The position numbers and the translations under genes were made by a program. From the NCBI RefSeq assembly GCF_002810445.1, contig NZ_NEXS01000015.1:1-46613 (forward strand): a stretch of 46,613 nt of DNA. Reading direction: 5' to 3'. Below, piece after piece: positions 7,470-14,089 of this stretch (within the stretch, counting starts at the first letter, position 1; each line of letters starts with the position of its first letter). A model generated the notes under the pieces. It was not told the DNA's origin. It saw only the letters and a list, made by a program, of their open reading frames with translations, and ran no database searches. This DNA comes from Advenella sp. S44 (lineage in GTDB: Bacteria > Pseudomonadota > Gammaproteobacteria > Burkholderiales > Burkholderiaceae_B).

Positions 7470-7507
7470 AAAGCTGCCTCACGCTTTGCGGTCTTCGCGC
7501 AAAGCCC

Positions 7508-7536
7508 TTGTCAAATGAGGAATGCAGCCTTACAAT
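7508..7536 (+). promoter_or_regulatory. promoter of antisense RNA opposite the rep leader
   Basis: -35 TTGTCA (7508-7513), a spacer of exactly 17 bases, and -10 TACAAT (7531-7536), each one mismatch from consensus. It points into the rep leader from the opposite strand. No protein-coding gene follows; the transcript would end at the terminator 7601-7624. Confidence 0.75.
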
Positions 7537-7542
7537 GAGCAC

Positions 7543-7624
7543 TATCAACAGCACTCTTAGCTGCTCGCCAAAGCAGTTGTAAGACTAAAACCTCGCCGAA
7601 GCCCCGTCGCCAAACGGGGCTTTT
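7543..7624 (+). ncRNA. counter-transcribed RNA controlling rep
   Basis: A predicted RNA of about 82 nt, antisense to the untranslated leader of rep. Hairpin 1 is CTGCT-CGCCAA-AGCAG (7561-7576), lengthened by CTTA/TAAG below a bulge. The terminator hairpin is GCCCCG / CGGGGC (7601-7620) with loop TCGCCAAA, then TTTT. Both loops contain CGCCAA, so both sense loops contain UUGGCG, a U-turn (YUNR) kissing motif; this hexamer is recalled as the target loop of IncB/IncI-type replicons. Position, strand, promoter and terminator all fit plasmid copy-number control. Confidence 0.78.
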
Positions 7625-7634
7625 GCATTTCTGT

Positions 7635-7949
7635 TTATGACTCGTTGCCGGTGCCACCCGATAACTCGTCGCTCTTTCCTGCCAATGATCTTGGCAACCA
7701 ACCCGAAACGTCTGCCTCAAACTTGAAAAGCCCGTGCTGGATTAGCACAGAGGCGGCACCGTCCACTGTTCGGAAGTATCGGGGGCCACCGCGATACTGA
7801 CCGAGAACGCGTTCTTGCTCACCAATTCGCAGCACAAGAATCAACCCTTTATCTGCGAAACGAACCGCCGCGCTCTTGATGCCACCAGCCGAAAGCACCT
7901 CTTTGAATGCTGTTGGGCTAATGACAGATTTCGAGTCAAACATAATCAT
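7635..7949 (-). CDS. small plasmid protein, ParC-partition-associated-like
   Basis: A 104-residue protein starting MIMFDSKSVISPTAFKEVL, with the core AAVRFADKGLILVLRIGEQERVLG. It resembles small plasmid proteins that databases often call ParC-family partition-associated; the actual role is unknown. It lies upstream of the rep leader on the same strand. Inverted repeats (CCAGC/GCTGG, CAGCAC/GTGCTG) around 7971-7994, upstream of its start, could be an operator. An AAGG ribosome-binding site precedes the start. Confidence 0.55.
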   Translation of the reverse strand: MIMFDSKSVISPTAFKEVLSAGGIKSAAVRFADKGLILVLRIGEQERVLGQYRGGPRYFRTVDGAASVLIQHGLFKFEADVSGWLPRSLAGKSDELSGGTGNES

Positions 7950-8047
7950 GCCTTACCTTTACTATTCTGTCCAGCACTAGACGCTGGTGCTGCAATGATA
8001 GCGCATTACGTAACAAATACTGTGTGTTTTGCGAAGTAGTCCGCTAT

Positions 8048-8308
8048 TTATTTTTCTCGGGCAAGCTGCGCTCTTGCCTCAGCTTCCATTTTTCGCACTT
8101 GTTCGGCCATTTCAGGGGGTAGCCAAACCTCGACCTTTCGCCATCCTCTCTCGATCTCTTTGGCCGCTGCCCGGACACGGGCCACCTCGCTTTGACTCTT
8201 GCCCTCTACCAGCACCTCTCGGGTGATTTCGATAGTGCTAAGCGTAAGGTGACTCAACCGCGGTTGCAGCGCCTCGAATGCCTCTGCCGTCATCGTAGGT
8301 CTTGCCAT
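8048..8308 (-). CDS. TrfB/KorA-like protein lacking the recognition helix
   Basis: An 86-residue protein related to the repressor at 1595-1924: TMTAEAFEALQ at the N-terminus and REVLVEGKSQSEVAR in the middle. After SEVAR the about 16 residues that form the HTH recognition segment in TrfB proteins are absent, and the chain resumes at VRAAAKEIERGW, with KVEVWLPPEMAEQV as in the family. The reading frame is intact, so this is an in-frame deletion. It may be a dimerisation-only antagonist or simply inactive. A good AGAGG site precedes the ATG. Confidence 0.7.
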   Translation of the reverse strand: MARPTMTAEAFEALQPRLSHLTLSTIEITREVLVEGKSQSEVARVRAAAKEIERGWRKVEVWLPPEMAEQVRKMEAEARAQLAREK

Positions 8309-8328
8309 TCACTACCTCTGCATGGATT

Positions 8329-8353
8329 GGTACGGGCCGTAGTGGCCCGTACC
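8329..8353. promoter_or_regulatory. 10-bp perfect inverted repeat upstream of the TrfB-like gene
   Basis: GGTACGGGCC-GTAGT-GGCCCGTACC, perfect over ten base pairs, centred about 33 bases upstream of the start codon at 8308. There is no T-tract on either strand, so it is not a standard terminator. It fits an operator or a leader hairpin for the minus-strand gene. Confidence 0.5.
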
Positions 8354-8367
8354 TGATTAAAAACTAG

Positions 8368-8691
8368 CGGTCACGCCGTGCGTACGATCTGGCGATCGAT
8401 ATCTCTTCCAGCCGCCGGCGAGGAAGCAACACGGCAACCGAGCATATCCTAGAAATCGAAGGCGAGGTTGGCGGCAACCCTCGATGGCGTCGTTCTACGA
8501 TCGAGTTCCCGAAAGGACAGGCCGCGCTGACAGGCCTCAGTGTCGTGCTGTCATTGTCGACAGTCTTGGGACTTGAAGGTCGCCCGCCAGCCCCTGCGGG
8601 ACTCTATTTCCCCGAACTACTTATGGATGCTGATTGGTTCCTGGATGAACTGGTACAGGCAGGTGCCACCGTAGTCGTCGATTCGAATTAA
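8368..8691 (+). pseudogene. 3' fragment of a chromosomal-type gene (dehydrogenase-like?)
   Basis: An open frame without a start runs from a TAG at 8365 to TAA at 8691. Its last ~90 residues read like real protein (HILEIEGEVGGNPRWRRS, EFPKGQAALTGLSVVLSLS, GLYFPELLMDADWFLDELV, QAGATVVVDSN). The ending recalls the C-terminus of saccharopine-dehydrogenase-like enzymes, but I am not certain. It marks the left edge of a plus-strand chromosome-like segment whose right edge is the cut thiC at 18746. Confidence 0.45.
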
Positions 8692-8766
8692 CGATGAGCA
8701 AGTGTCCAACGTGCCACACCAGGAAACTACTACCCTGTGCGTGGCCGTTGACCAAAACCATCGTAT

Positions 8767-9162
8767 TCAAACTAGATCGATTTTGCTGAAATCTGTGATA
8801 TCGCCGTTATTGTCAAGCGTGATAGCGAAATTGACAATATCACCGTTCTGAAACACATTGGATTGCAATGGAGCCGCAAGTAATTCATTGAAGAATTCAA
8901 CGTAAACCATATCCATATTGACTTTTGCTCGCTGGTCGGATCTGGAAGTCATGAATGATAAATCTCTTGACCATTTCATCGACCTGGAGTGTTGACCTGC
9001 TGGCGAGCGAGACTCCATCCGACTGTCAGCGCGGCGAGCGCCACTATCATCAAACTGATGATCTAATTTAAATGGATCGTGGCCTTGTCGTCGGCCAACA
9101 AGCCAGCCAACACCACAGGCACGACCTCCGAACGTGATTGGAAACCAATACGGAATATCCAC
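8767..9162 (-). CDS. uncertain hypothetical protein
   Basis: A 131-residue frame whose N-terminal half has unusual composition and no recognisable family. The last ~50 residues (VYVEFFNELLAAPLQSNVFQ then NGDIVNFAITLDNNGDITDF) look protein-like, with an acidic Asn/Asp loop. It may be the tail of a broken gene rather than an intact one. No clear ribosome-binding site was found. Confidence 0.3.
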   Translation of the reverse strand: MDIPYWFPITFGGRACGVGWLVGRRQGHDPFKLDHQFDDSGARRADSRMESRSPAGQHSRSMKWSRDLSFMTSRSDQRAKVNMDMVYVEFFNELLAAPLQSNVFQNGDIVNFAITLDNNGDITDFSKIDLV

Positions 9163-9210
9163 AATCGACTAAAATCAGTCTTTATCTGACTACACGCTCG
9201 CATTTTGATG

Positions 9211-9513
9211 TATACTCCTTCTGTTTTCAACGTTTAGAGGTTAATTGTGGACACAGACGGATGTAGTCGATCTAAGATCGCACGCGCCGCCTAGTAGGAT
9301 CAGCAGAAACCTTTTTTCTGTCACATCCTGCTAAGCCAGGATGTGGTAGGCCCCGGGTAACAGTCTGTTGCTCGTTCAAACCCCATTCATTTTTATCGCT
9401 TTTTTAGCTATGCTCATTGGCGGTGTACGTTCGCGTGCCGTCGACACATAGATAAAAGGCGGCGCATGCTCGTGGATTCATCACCGTTTTCTCCCCTTTT
9501 CAAGGAGATAACT
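9211..9513 (+). promoter_or_regulatory. long structured leader before the first Mg2+-island gene
   Basis: A -10-like TATACT (9211-9216) is followed by about 290 bases before the first start codon at 9514. The leader contains a short GTG ORF (9247-9294) and two adjacent hairpins: CAGAAA/TTTCTG (9304-9320) and the perfect CACATCCTG-CTAAGC-CAGGATGTG (9322-9345). Two T-rich runs follow near 9390-9407. The layout (mini-ORF, tandem hairpins, U-rich tract) resembles Mg2+-responsive leaders, but no known riboswitch core was recognised. Confidence 0.5.
9247..9294 (+). CDS. 15-codon leader ORF, acidic start
   Basis: GTG start with GAGG six bases upstream. The peptide is MDTDGCSRSKIARAA. The two early Asp residues parallel the acidic starts of the other mini-ORFs in this island (9896 and 10692). 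Translation through 9294 would end just before the first leader hairpin, so ribosome position could influence folding. The reading as a leader peptide is inference. Confidence 0.4.
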   Translation: MDTDGCSRSKIARAA

Positions 9514-9861
9514 ATGCGCACCATCAAATTATTGCAATGGCTGCACCGTTCGGGCGCAGCCCAGAACGACACGCGACCCACCACCTATCGACTTACCATT
9601 ATCAGCTTAAGCACGATGCTTAACACGATACGTAAACAGCTCTACCACGAGCTGCAGGCCTTGGACGTCCCTATTTCGCGGGTGCATGTTTCTTGTGCTG
9701 ATGTCGAGCACTTGGCCAGCACTTCGGTCACGCTGGAGTGTCCCCCTCATCTTCGCCCAAGGTTAAATGCCCTGGCGCTACGGCTGGGTCAAAGTCCTGA
9801 TATACGTCGAATTCATGTGGAAAGCGCAGCAGGAAGCACCCTCGCCGCGCTACCCGCCTGA
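9514..9861 (+). CDS. orphan MgtC-C-terminal-like (ACT-fold) protein
   Basis: A 115-residue protein with AAGGAG upstream of the ATG at 9514. It starts with a membrane-proximal-type helix (MRTIKLLQWLHRSG) and continues YRLTIISLSTMLNTIRKQLY, VPISRVHVSCADVEH and TSVTLECPPHLRP, ending RLGQSPDIRRIHVES. This beta-alpha-beta-beta-alpha-beta order matches the cytosolic C-terminal domain of MgtC, including the real mgtC at 14121-14837, but there are no membrane helices. It may be a free regulatory domain for MgtC or a Mg2+ transporter. Assignment is by pattern, not alignment. Confidence 0.5.
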   Translation: MRTIKLLQWLHRSGAAQNDTRPTTYRLTIISLSTMLNTIRKQLYHELQALDVPISRVHVSCADVEHLASTSVTLECPPHLRPRLNALALRLGQSPDIRRIHVESAAGSTLAALPA

Positions 9862-9895
9862 CAGTATTTTGATAAGTAATCCATAGGAGAGCGCC

Positions 9896-9958
9896 ATGCC
9901 AGAAGACCCTGAGCCGCGACGGCACCCCACTTGGCCCGACACTCGTCCGCTGCGCTGA
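9896..9958 (+). CDS. MgtL-like acidic-proline leader peptide
   Basis: A 20-codon ORF with a strong AGGAG site six bases upstream, encoding MPEDPEPRRHPTWPDTRPLR. The enterobacterial mgtA leader peptide MgtL is [17 protein letters not shown] (from memory). Both have an acidic/proline start followed by Arg pairs. In MgtL, acidic-proline residues destabilise translating ribosomes when Mg2+ is low and so switch on the transporter. This ORF lies 165 bases before the 10124 gene, with hairpins between, inside a Mg2+-transport cluster. Function is inferred. Confidence 0.6.
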   Translation: MPEDPEPRRHPTWPDTRPLR

Positions 9959-10037
9959 CATTTTCTGTTTAACAGAGAATAACCGCTTAAAAATGGGCAC
10001 GGCCAGCCTATAAAGCTTACCCAACAGGATTATCGTT

Positions 10038-10055
10038 CAGTGGCGCAAGCCACTG
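10038..10055 (+). promoter_or_regulatory. GNRA-capped hairpin between leader peptide and 10124 gene
   Basis: CAGTGGC-GCAA-GCCACTG is a perfect 7-bp stem with a GCAA tetraloop, the most stable class of RNA loop. A smaller hairpin TCTGTT/AACAGA lies at about 9964-9976, right after the MgtL-like stop. Neither is followed by a T-run, so a Rho-dependent or folding switch is more likely than intrinsic termination. Confidence 0.5.
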
Positions 10056-10123
10056 AGGGATAGTCGCACCCGTAGACAACGCAACACGCAAGGGGCGGCT
10101 GCGTACATTAGAAGGAGATCATC

Positions 10124-10642
10124 ATGTTCATGACTCATTCGCCATTTTCATCAACGCGACGCCACCGTATTTCTTTGGTAGCGACACCGGACCACATCAA
10201 CCAGGTATATGCCGCATTGCGTGCGGCCGCCTATGACCTTGGCCTTCATCTCACGCGTTGGCAGGAATTATCTGCTCCAGCAGTAGGATTCGCACAGGAT
10301 GAGTCTGTCCCAAATGAAGCTCGTTTATTGCAAGCCGAATTCAGCACCACAGATAGTCTATCGACTCAGTTTCTACAGCGCGTTATTCGCGCCACCAACA
10401 ACATACCCATGGCGAGTCTCAAGCTAGAGTTATTCCACCCGACGGTACCTGTGGGCTCCAAAACGCAATCCGCACTTGCCCCGAAGACCGGCAACGGAAA
10501 ATTGAATACTGTCCGGCGCCCTCCTTCCCAACCATTGTGGGCATGGCTGCTACCCGAACCGCCATGCTCCTCTGAGGCTTTTGATTGGCCTGAAGAGCAA
10601 TCGGCCTCACGCCCCACAGTACACAGCGCACCATTTCGATAG
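10124..10642 (+). CDS. second orphan MgtC-tail-like domain protein
   Basis: A 172-residue protein with a GGAG ribosome-binding site. The N-terminal ~110 residues (RRHRISLVATPDHINQVYAA, ARLLQAEFSTTDSLSTQFLQ, IPMASLKLELFHP) again follow the MgtC C-terminal ACT-like pattern. The last ~60 residues are Pro/Ser-rich (PPSQPLWAWLLPEPPC) and look disordered. No membrane helix or signal peptide is seen. With the 9514 gene it makes two stand-alone copies of this domain in one cluster. Function unknown. Confidence 0.45.
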   Translation: MFMTHSPFSSTRRHRISLVATPDHINQVYAALRAAAYDLGLHLTRWQELSAPAVGFAQDESVPNEARLLQAEFSTTDSLSTQFLQRVIRATNNIPMASLKLELFHPTVPVGSKTQSALAPKTGNGKLNTVRRPPSQPLWAWLLPEPPCSSEAFDWPEEQSASRPTVHSAPFR

Positions 10643-10691
10643 TGCGTGCTAATGGCACACACGATAAATAACTCACTAGAAAGGAAAAATT

Positions 10692-10826
10692 ATGGACGAA
10701 GACGGTAACGAGATGTTGCTCGCTGGCCACCTTCTTGCGCGGCCAGCGAGCAACACCAACCCCAGCTATTTCTTTAACCGATCAAGGACTAACTTGAGCC
10801 GGCGGAGCGTTCTGTTGCCTAAATAA
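10692..10826 (+). CDS. 44-codon leader ORF with acidic start and internal hairpin
   Basis: The ATG follows AAGGA by seven bases. The peptide begins MDEDGNEMLLAGHLLARPAS and ends SRRSVLLPK. Codons 8-21 are written in a perfect 15-bp stem: arms 10714-10728 and 10741-10755 with a 12-base loop. Ribosomes released early by the acidic start would leave the hairpin free to form. It lies 48 bases before the MgtA-remnant/porin ORF. Both the mini-ORF and the hairpin are directly visible; the switch is inferred. Confidence 0.5.
   Translation: MDEDGNEMLLAGHLLARPASNTNPSYFFNRSRTNLSRRSVLLPK
10714..10755 (+). promoter_or_regulatory. 15-bp perfect stem-loop inside leader ORF
   Basis: The left arm begins TGTTGCTCGCTGGCC, and the right arm is its exact complement, with a 12-base loop (10729-10740). 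There is no U-tract after it. Its place within the coding part of a short leader ORF suggests ribosome-controlled folding, as in attenuation leaders. Confidence 0.65.
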
Positions 10827-10873
10827 AAGGGCTGGATCTCCTGTCCGTGCTCAGGCGCATCAGGATGTATCTA

Positions 10874-12589
10874 ATGAAAAAAATAACGCAACAGCTCCAC
10901 TACGGAGATATCGCAAAAACGTCAACCTTTCACAATGACCCAAGCTTACCCATTGTGCACTACGCCTGGCACTCCCTTAACGCGGTGCTACACGAGTTAA
11001 GAACGGACCTTAAAGGGTTAGTTCAGGCCGATGCACTACAGCGTTTAACCCGTAATGGTCCTAACAAGATCGCTCTCGATAAGCTTATACGCCGCGTTGA
11101 CAAACGCACCGACCGGCAATTGTCGCTACAACAACAACCCGCTGCCGTGCGGCGTCGCGCCACGCTGTCAGCGTCTCCCATAGAACGAGAAATCGCTATT
11201 CGCTCGCTTGTGCCAGGGGACATCATCACACTGAAGCCAGGCGACCTTATTCCTGCCGACATTCGACTGATCGACTCGGAGAACTTCCTTGTCGATCAAT
11301 CCGCGCCAGACTCCCTACCCAATGCCTGCCTCATGGGTGCCCAGGTCATTCACGGGACAGCCACAGCGGTTGTCGTTGGAACCGGGCCAGCGACCTGCCT
11401 TGGCTCTGAAGCCGAAGATGCCATTGCTGCCATGCTCGCCGTGTCCGCCACCTACTTCTCATTACTGCGACCCGCATGTCGAGCGGCAACGGCAATCATT
11501 TGCTCGGGTTTGCTTTTAAGTGCAGCGCCCGCTCATGCCCAAGAGGGGGTATCTCTTTATGGCACTGTGGATACCGGCATAGGCTGGACCCGTGTGTCTG
11601 GTGGAGATCATCTGACCGGCGCCCTAAGCGGCGGCCAAGCTGACTCGCTGTGGGGATTACGCGGTTCCGAAGGGCTCGCTAACGGGTTTACAGCAAGCTT
11701 CGCTCTTGAAAGCGGCTTTGATCCGTCCACCGGATCGCTGGAAGATGAAGACCGCCTGTTCAACTATGCCGCATGGATAGGCATAGGACACGATGAACTG
11801 GGTGAGTTCCGCCTGGGTCGCCAACACGCCATAGGTCAGCGGTTCGGCGACGAACTGGAAATCGCCTCATGGGCTGACTTCGGACTGGGTGCGCTGTTCA
11901 AAGCCTCTGATAATTACCAGTTATCCAATACCATCAGCTACCTAAGCCCCGAGCTATCCGGCTTTCAGGCTGGACTCAGCTACAGTTTCAATGCCAACGA
12001 CGGCGAGCATTTTCAAACCAGCCGTAACGCGCGTGCACTAAGTGCCGGCCTGCGTTATGACGACGGGCCGCTCTACGCGACGCTGACCTATGACCGCATG
12101 CAGCCAGGCCACGATGGGGTACACGGAAGCCGCTCAGCCCAAGCATGGCAGCTTGGGGCAAGCTACGACTTCGAGGTCATCAAGTTGGCAGCAGGCTGGT
12201 CCCGCCAAAGTAACGGCTTTGTCGGACTGAACGGCGGAGATACAACTACCGACGATCTCAGCGAAGTCGGGCTTTCAGGGGCGGGCCCAATGGAATTCGT
12301 CCAAGGCGGCCGAGTCGACGCCTGGTTTCTGGGGGCGTCGCTGCCACTAGGCCCGGGCCGTGCGTTAGCGCAATGGTCCATCGCCAACCCTGATTGGACA
12401 TGGCGCAGCACGGGCGAACGCGCCAAAAAAGTCCAAACCTATTCCCTAGGCTACGTCTATGACCTGTCGCCACGCACCAGCGTGTACGCCTTTGCGGCAG
12501 GCGGGCGCAATTTTTCACTCGACGACACATTCACGGCACGCAACCCAACAGTCAGCCGGATTGCCGCTGGACTCACTCATCACTTCTAG
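10874..12589 (+). CDS. MgtA-type ATPase remnant fused to an outer-membrane porin
   Basis: One open frame. Residues about 1-185 from the ATG at 10874 (AGGA eight bases upstream) are a collapsed MgtA-like P-type ATPase: ALQRLTRNGPNKIA, LVPGDIITLKPGDLIPADIR and LPNACLMGAQVIHGTATAVV match the N-terminal and actuator domains. The TGES loop, all membrane helices and DKTG are missing. The frame then runs into a signal peptide (ATG 11432; AAPAHA cleavage site) and a Gram-negative porin starting EGVSLYGTVDTGIGWTRV and ending in Phe (GLTHHF). A porin needs an N-terminal signal, so it may be translated from 11432. The porin part is secure; the fusion is odd. Confidence 0.7.
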   Translation: MKKITQQLHYGDIAKTSTFHNDPSLPIVHYAWHSLNAVLHELRTDLKGLVQADALQRLTRNGPNKIALDKLIRRVDKRTDRQLSLQQQPAAVRRRATLSASPIEREIAIRSLVPGDIITLKPGDLIPADIRLIDSENFLVDQSAPDSLPNACLMGAQVIHGTATAVVVGTGPATCLGSEAEDAIAAMLAVSATYFSLLRPACRAATAIICSGLLLSAAPAHAQEGVSLYGTVDTGIGWTRVSGGDHLTGALSGGQADSLWGLRGSEGLANGFTASFALESGFDPSTGSLEDEDRLFNYAAWIGIGHDELGEFRLGRQHAIGQRFGDELEIASWADFGLGALFKASDNYQLSNTISYLSPELSGFQAGLSYSFNANDGEHFQTSRNARALSAGLRYDDGPLYATLTYDRMQPGHDGVHGSRSAQAWQLGASYDFEVIKLAAGWSRQSNGFVGLNGGDTTTDDLSEVGLSGAGPMEFVQGGRVDAWFLGASLPLGPGRALAQWSIANPDWTWRSTGERAKKVQTYSLGYVYDLSPRTSVYAFAAGGRNFSLDDTFTARNPTVSRIAAGLTHHF

Positions 12590-12674
12590 CTTGACCGAGC
12601 TTTCGGTTGGCGGCGCCAGTCGCCAGCTCTCATTTACTACGCCATTTCAGCTTCAGAAATAACAAGGAACACCC
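12590..12674 (+). promoter_or_regulatory. short structured gap before mgtE
   Basis: This 85-base gap contains an imperfect hairpin, GAGCT...AGCTC enclosing GGCG...CGCC (about 12597-12630), followed by an AT-rich stretch and AAGGA before the mgtE ATG. There is no T-run after the stem, so it is not an obvious terminator. No mini-ORF comparable to the others was found. Confidence 0.35.
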
Positions 12675-14030
12675 ATGACTCTAGATACACTAACGCTGCG
12701 CCTCCAACACCACATTGATCAAAAAGACTACACCGCTGGCACTGCACTACTTAACGACATACCAGCGGTAGACGCCGCCTCGGTGCTGAACGATACGCCG
12801 CTGAGCACGGCGTGGAAGCTGCTCTCGAGCTTGAATATAAACCGTAAAGCCTCGGTGTTTGGGCATTTGCGCCCCACCATGCAAGCCGACATGGCGCGCC
12901 TGATGAGCCGCAAAGAACTGGCCTTGCTATTCGAGGAAATGGAACATGACGAGCGTGCCGACTTATACAACCGGCTAAGCGAGTCCGAGCGCCGAGCCTT
13001 GCTGCCAGGGCTGGCCCATGCCGAACGCGAAGATATCCGTCTGCTTGCCAGCTACCCCGAAGGCACAGTCGGCTCGGTCATGACATCCGCTTACGTCACG
13101 CTGCGAGCCGACCAGACTGTGGCCCAGGCACTGGATACCATCCGCCTGGAAGCGCCAGACATGGAAACCATTTATCAAGCTTATGTTCTGGACGAAAGCC
13201 GTCACCTAGTAGGCACCCTGTCACTGCGCGACCTGATACTTGCTGTACCGGCCATGCTGATTGAACAGATCATGGTGAAAGACGTCATTCAGTGTCAGGC
13301 TCAGGAGCCGCGTACTGCAGCAGCGCGCCAGATCGCCCACTACGATCTGATTGCCGTGCCCGTTGTCAACGAAACGGGTCAAATGGTGGGCATCGTCACG
13401 CACGACGACGCACTGGATGTCACCCAGGAAGAAAGCACCGACGATCAGCTCAGGCTGGGCGCCGTAAGCCGCCTGGCGGTTTCCTTCAAAGATGCGAGCA
13501 TAGGCGCGCTTTATCGCACCCGTGTCGGCTGGCTCGTCATTCTGGTCTTTGGCAACCTTTTTTCCGGAGCCGGCATTGCCCACTTTGAAAGTCTGATCGA
13601 AAGCCTGGTTGCCTTGGTGTTCTTCCTGCCTTTGCTTGTCGACAGCGGGGGCAACGCCGGTTCACAAAGCGCAACGCTAATGGTTCGTGCTCTGGCCACC
13701 GGCGAGGTCATGGCCAAAGACTGGGTGCAAATGCTGGGTAAGGAAATTATCGTCGCCCTGCTGCTGGGGCTGAGTATGGCCCTTGCCGTTTCGCTGATCG
13801 GCTTTGTACGGGCTGGACCGGAAGTAGCGTTAGTGGTGTCTATCACCATGGTCATCATTGTTATCGTTGGCAGCGTTATTGGCATGTTGCTGCCTTTTTT
13901 GCTGACTCGATTCAAGCTTGACCCCGCATCGGCCAGCGCACCGCTGATCACATCCATCTGCGACGGCGTCGGTGTGTTGATTTACTTCAATATCGCCAAC
14001 CTGATGCTGGTGTTGCCAGACGCCGTCTAA
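12675..14030 (+). CDS. mgtE: MgtE-family Mg2+ transporter
   Basis: A 451-residue protein with the full MgtE order: N-terminal superhelical domain (to about residue 125, ending ASYPEGTVGSVMT), two CBS domains (about 130-255, e.g. IMVKDVIQ and IVTHDDAL) that sense cytosolic Mg2+ and gate the pore, then five C-terminal membrane helices. The pore-region motif LLVDSGGNAGSQSATL is present. Length is normal for the family. It lies in the plus-strand Mg2+ island, 85 bases after the porin gene. Confidence 0.95.
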   Translation: MTLDTLTLRLQHHIDQKDYTAGTALLNDIPAVDAASVLNDTPLSTAWKLLSSLNINRKASVFGHLRPTMQADMARLMSRKELALLFEEMEHDERADLYNRLSESERRALLPGLAHAEREDIRLLASYPEGTVGSVMTSAYVTLRADQTVAQALDTIRLEAPDMETIYQAYVLDESRHLVGTLSLRDLILAVPAMLIEQIMVKDVIQCQAQEPRTAAARQIAHYDLIAVPVVNETGQMVGIVTHDDALDVTQEESTDDQLRLGAVSRLAVSFKDASIGALYRTRVGWLVILVFGNLFSGAGIAHFESLIESLVALVFFLPLLVDSGGNAGSQSATLMVRALATGEVMAKDWVQMLGKEIIVALLLGLSMALAVSLIGFVRAGPEVALVVSITMVIIVIVGSVIGMLLPFLLTRFKLDPASASAPLITSICDGVGVLIYFNIANLMLVLPDAV

Positions 14031-14060
14031 AGGCATAACGTTAATCGCCCTGGGTCAAGA

Positions 14061-14089
14061 GCACATGCACAGGAACTCTGTGCATGTGC
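14061..14089 (+). promoter_or_regulatory. 12-bp perfect hairpin upstream of mgtC
   Basis: GCACATGCACAG, loop GAACT, then the exact complement CTGTGCATGTGC. No T-run follows. It starts 60 bases upstream of the mgtC ATG and overlaps the start of a 19-codon ORF (14065-14124). It is another leader hairpin in the same island. Confidence 0.6.

Noticed and set aside
8375-8400. CGTACGAT word at the left edge of the captured segment, similar to Tn3 inner ends
   Set aside because: Only eight bases match and the outer GGGG part of a 38-bp repeat is absent, so I do not call it a transposon end.
9340-9400. tRNA-like words (GTTCAAACCCC) in the first Mg2+ leader
   Set aside because: No acceptor, D or anticodon arms can be drawn around them.
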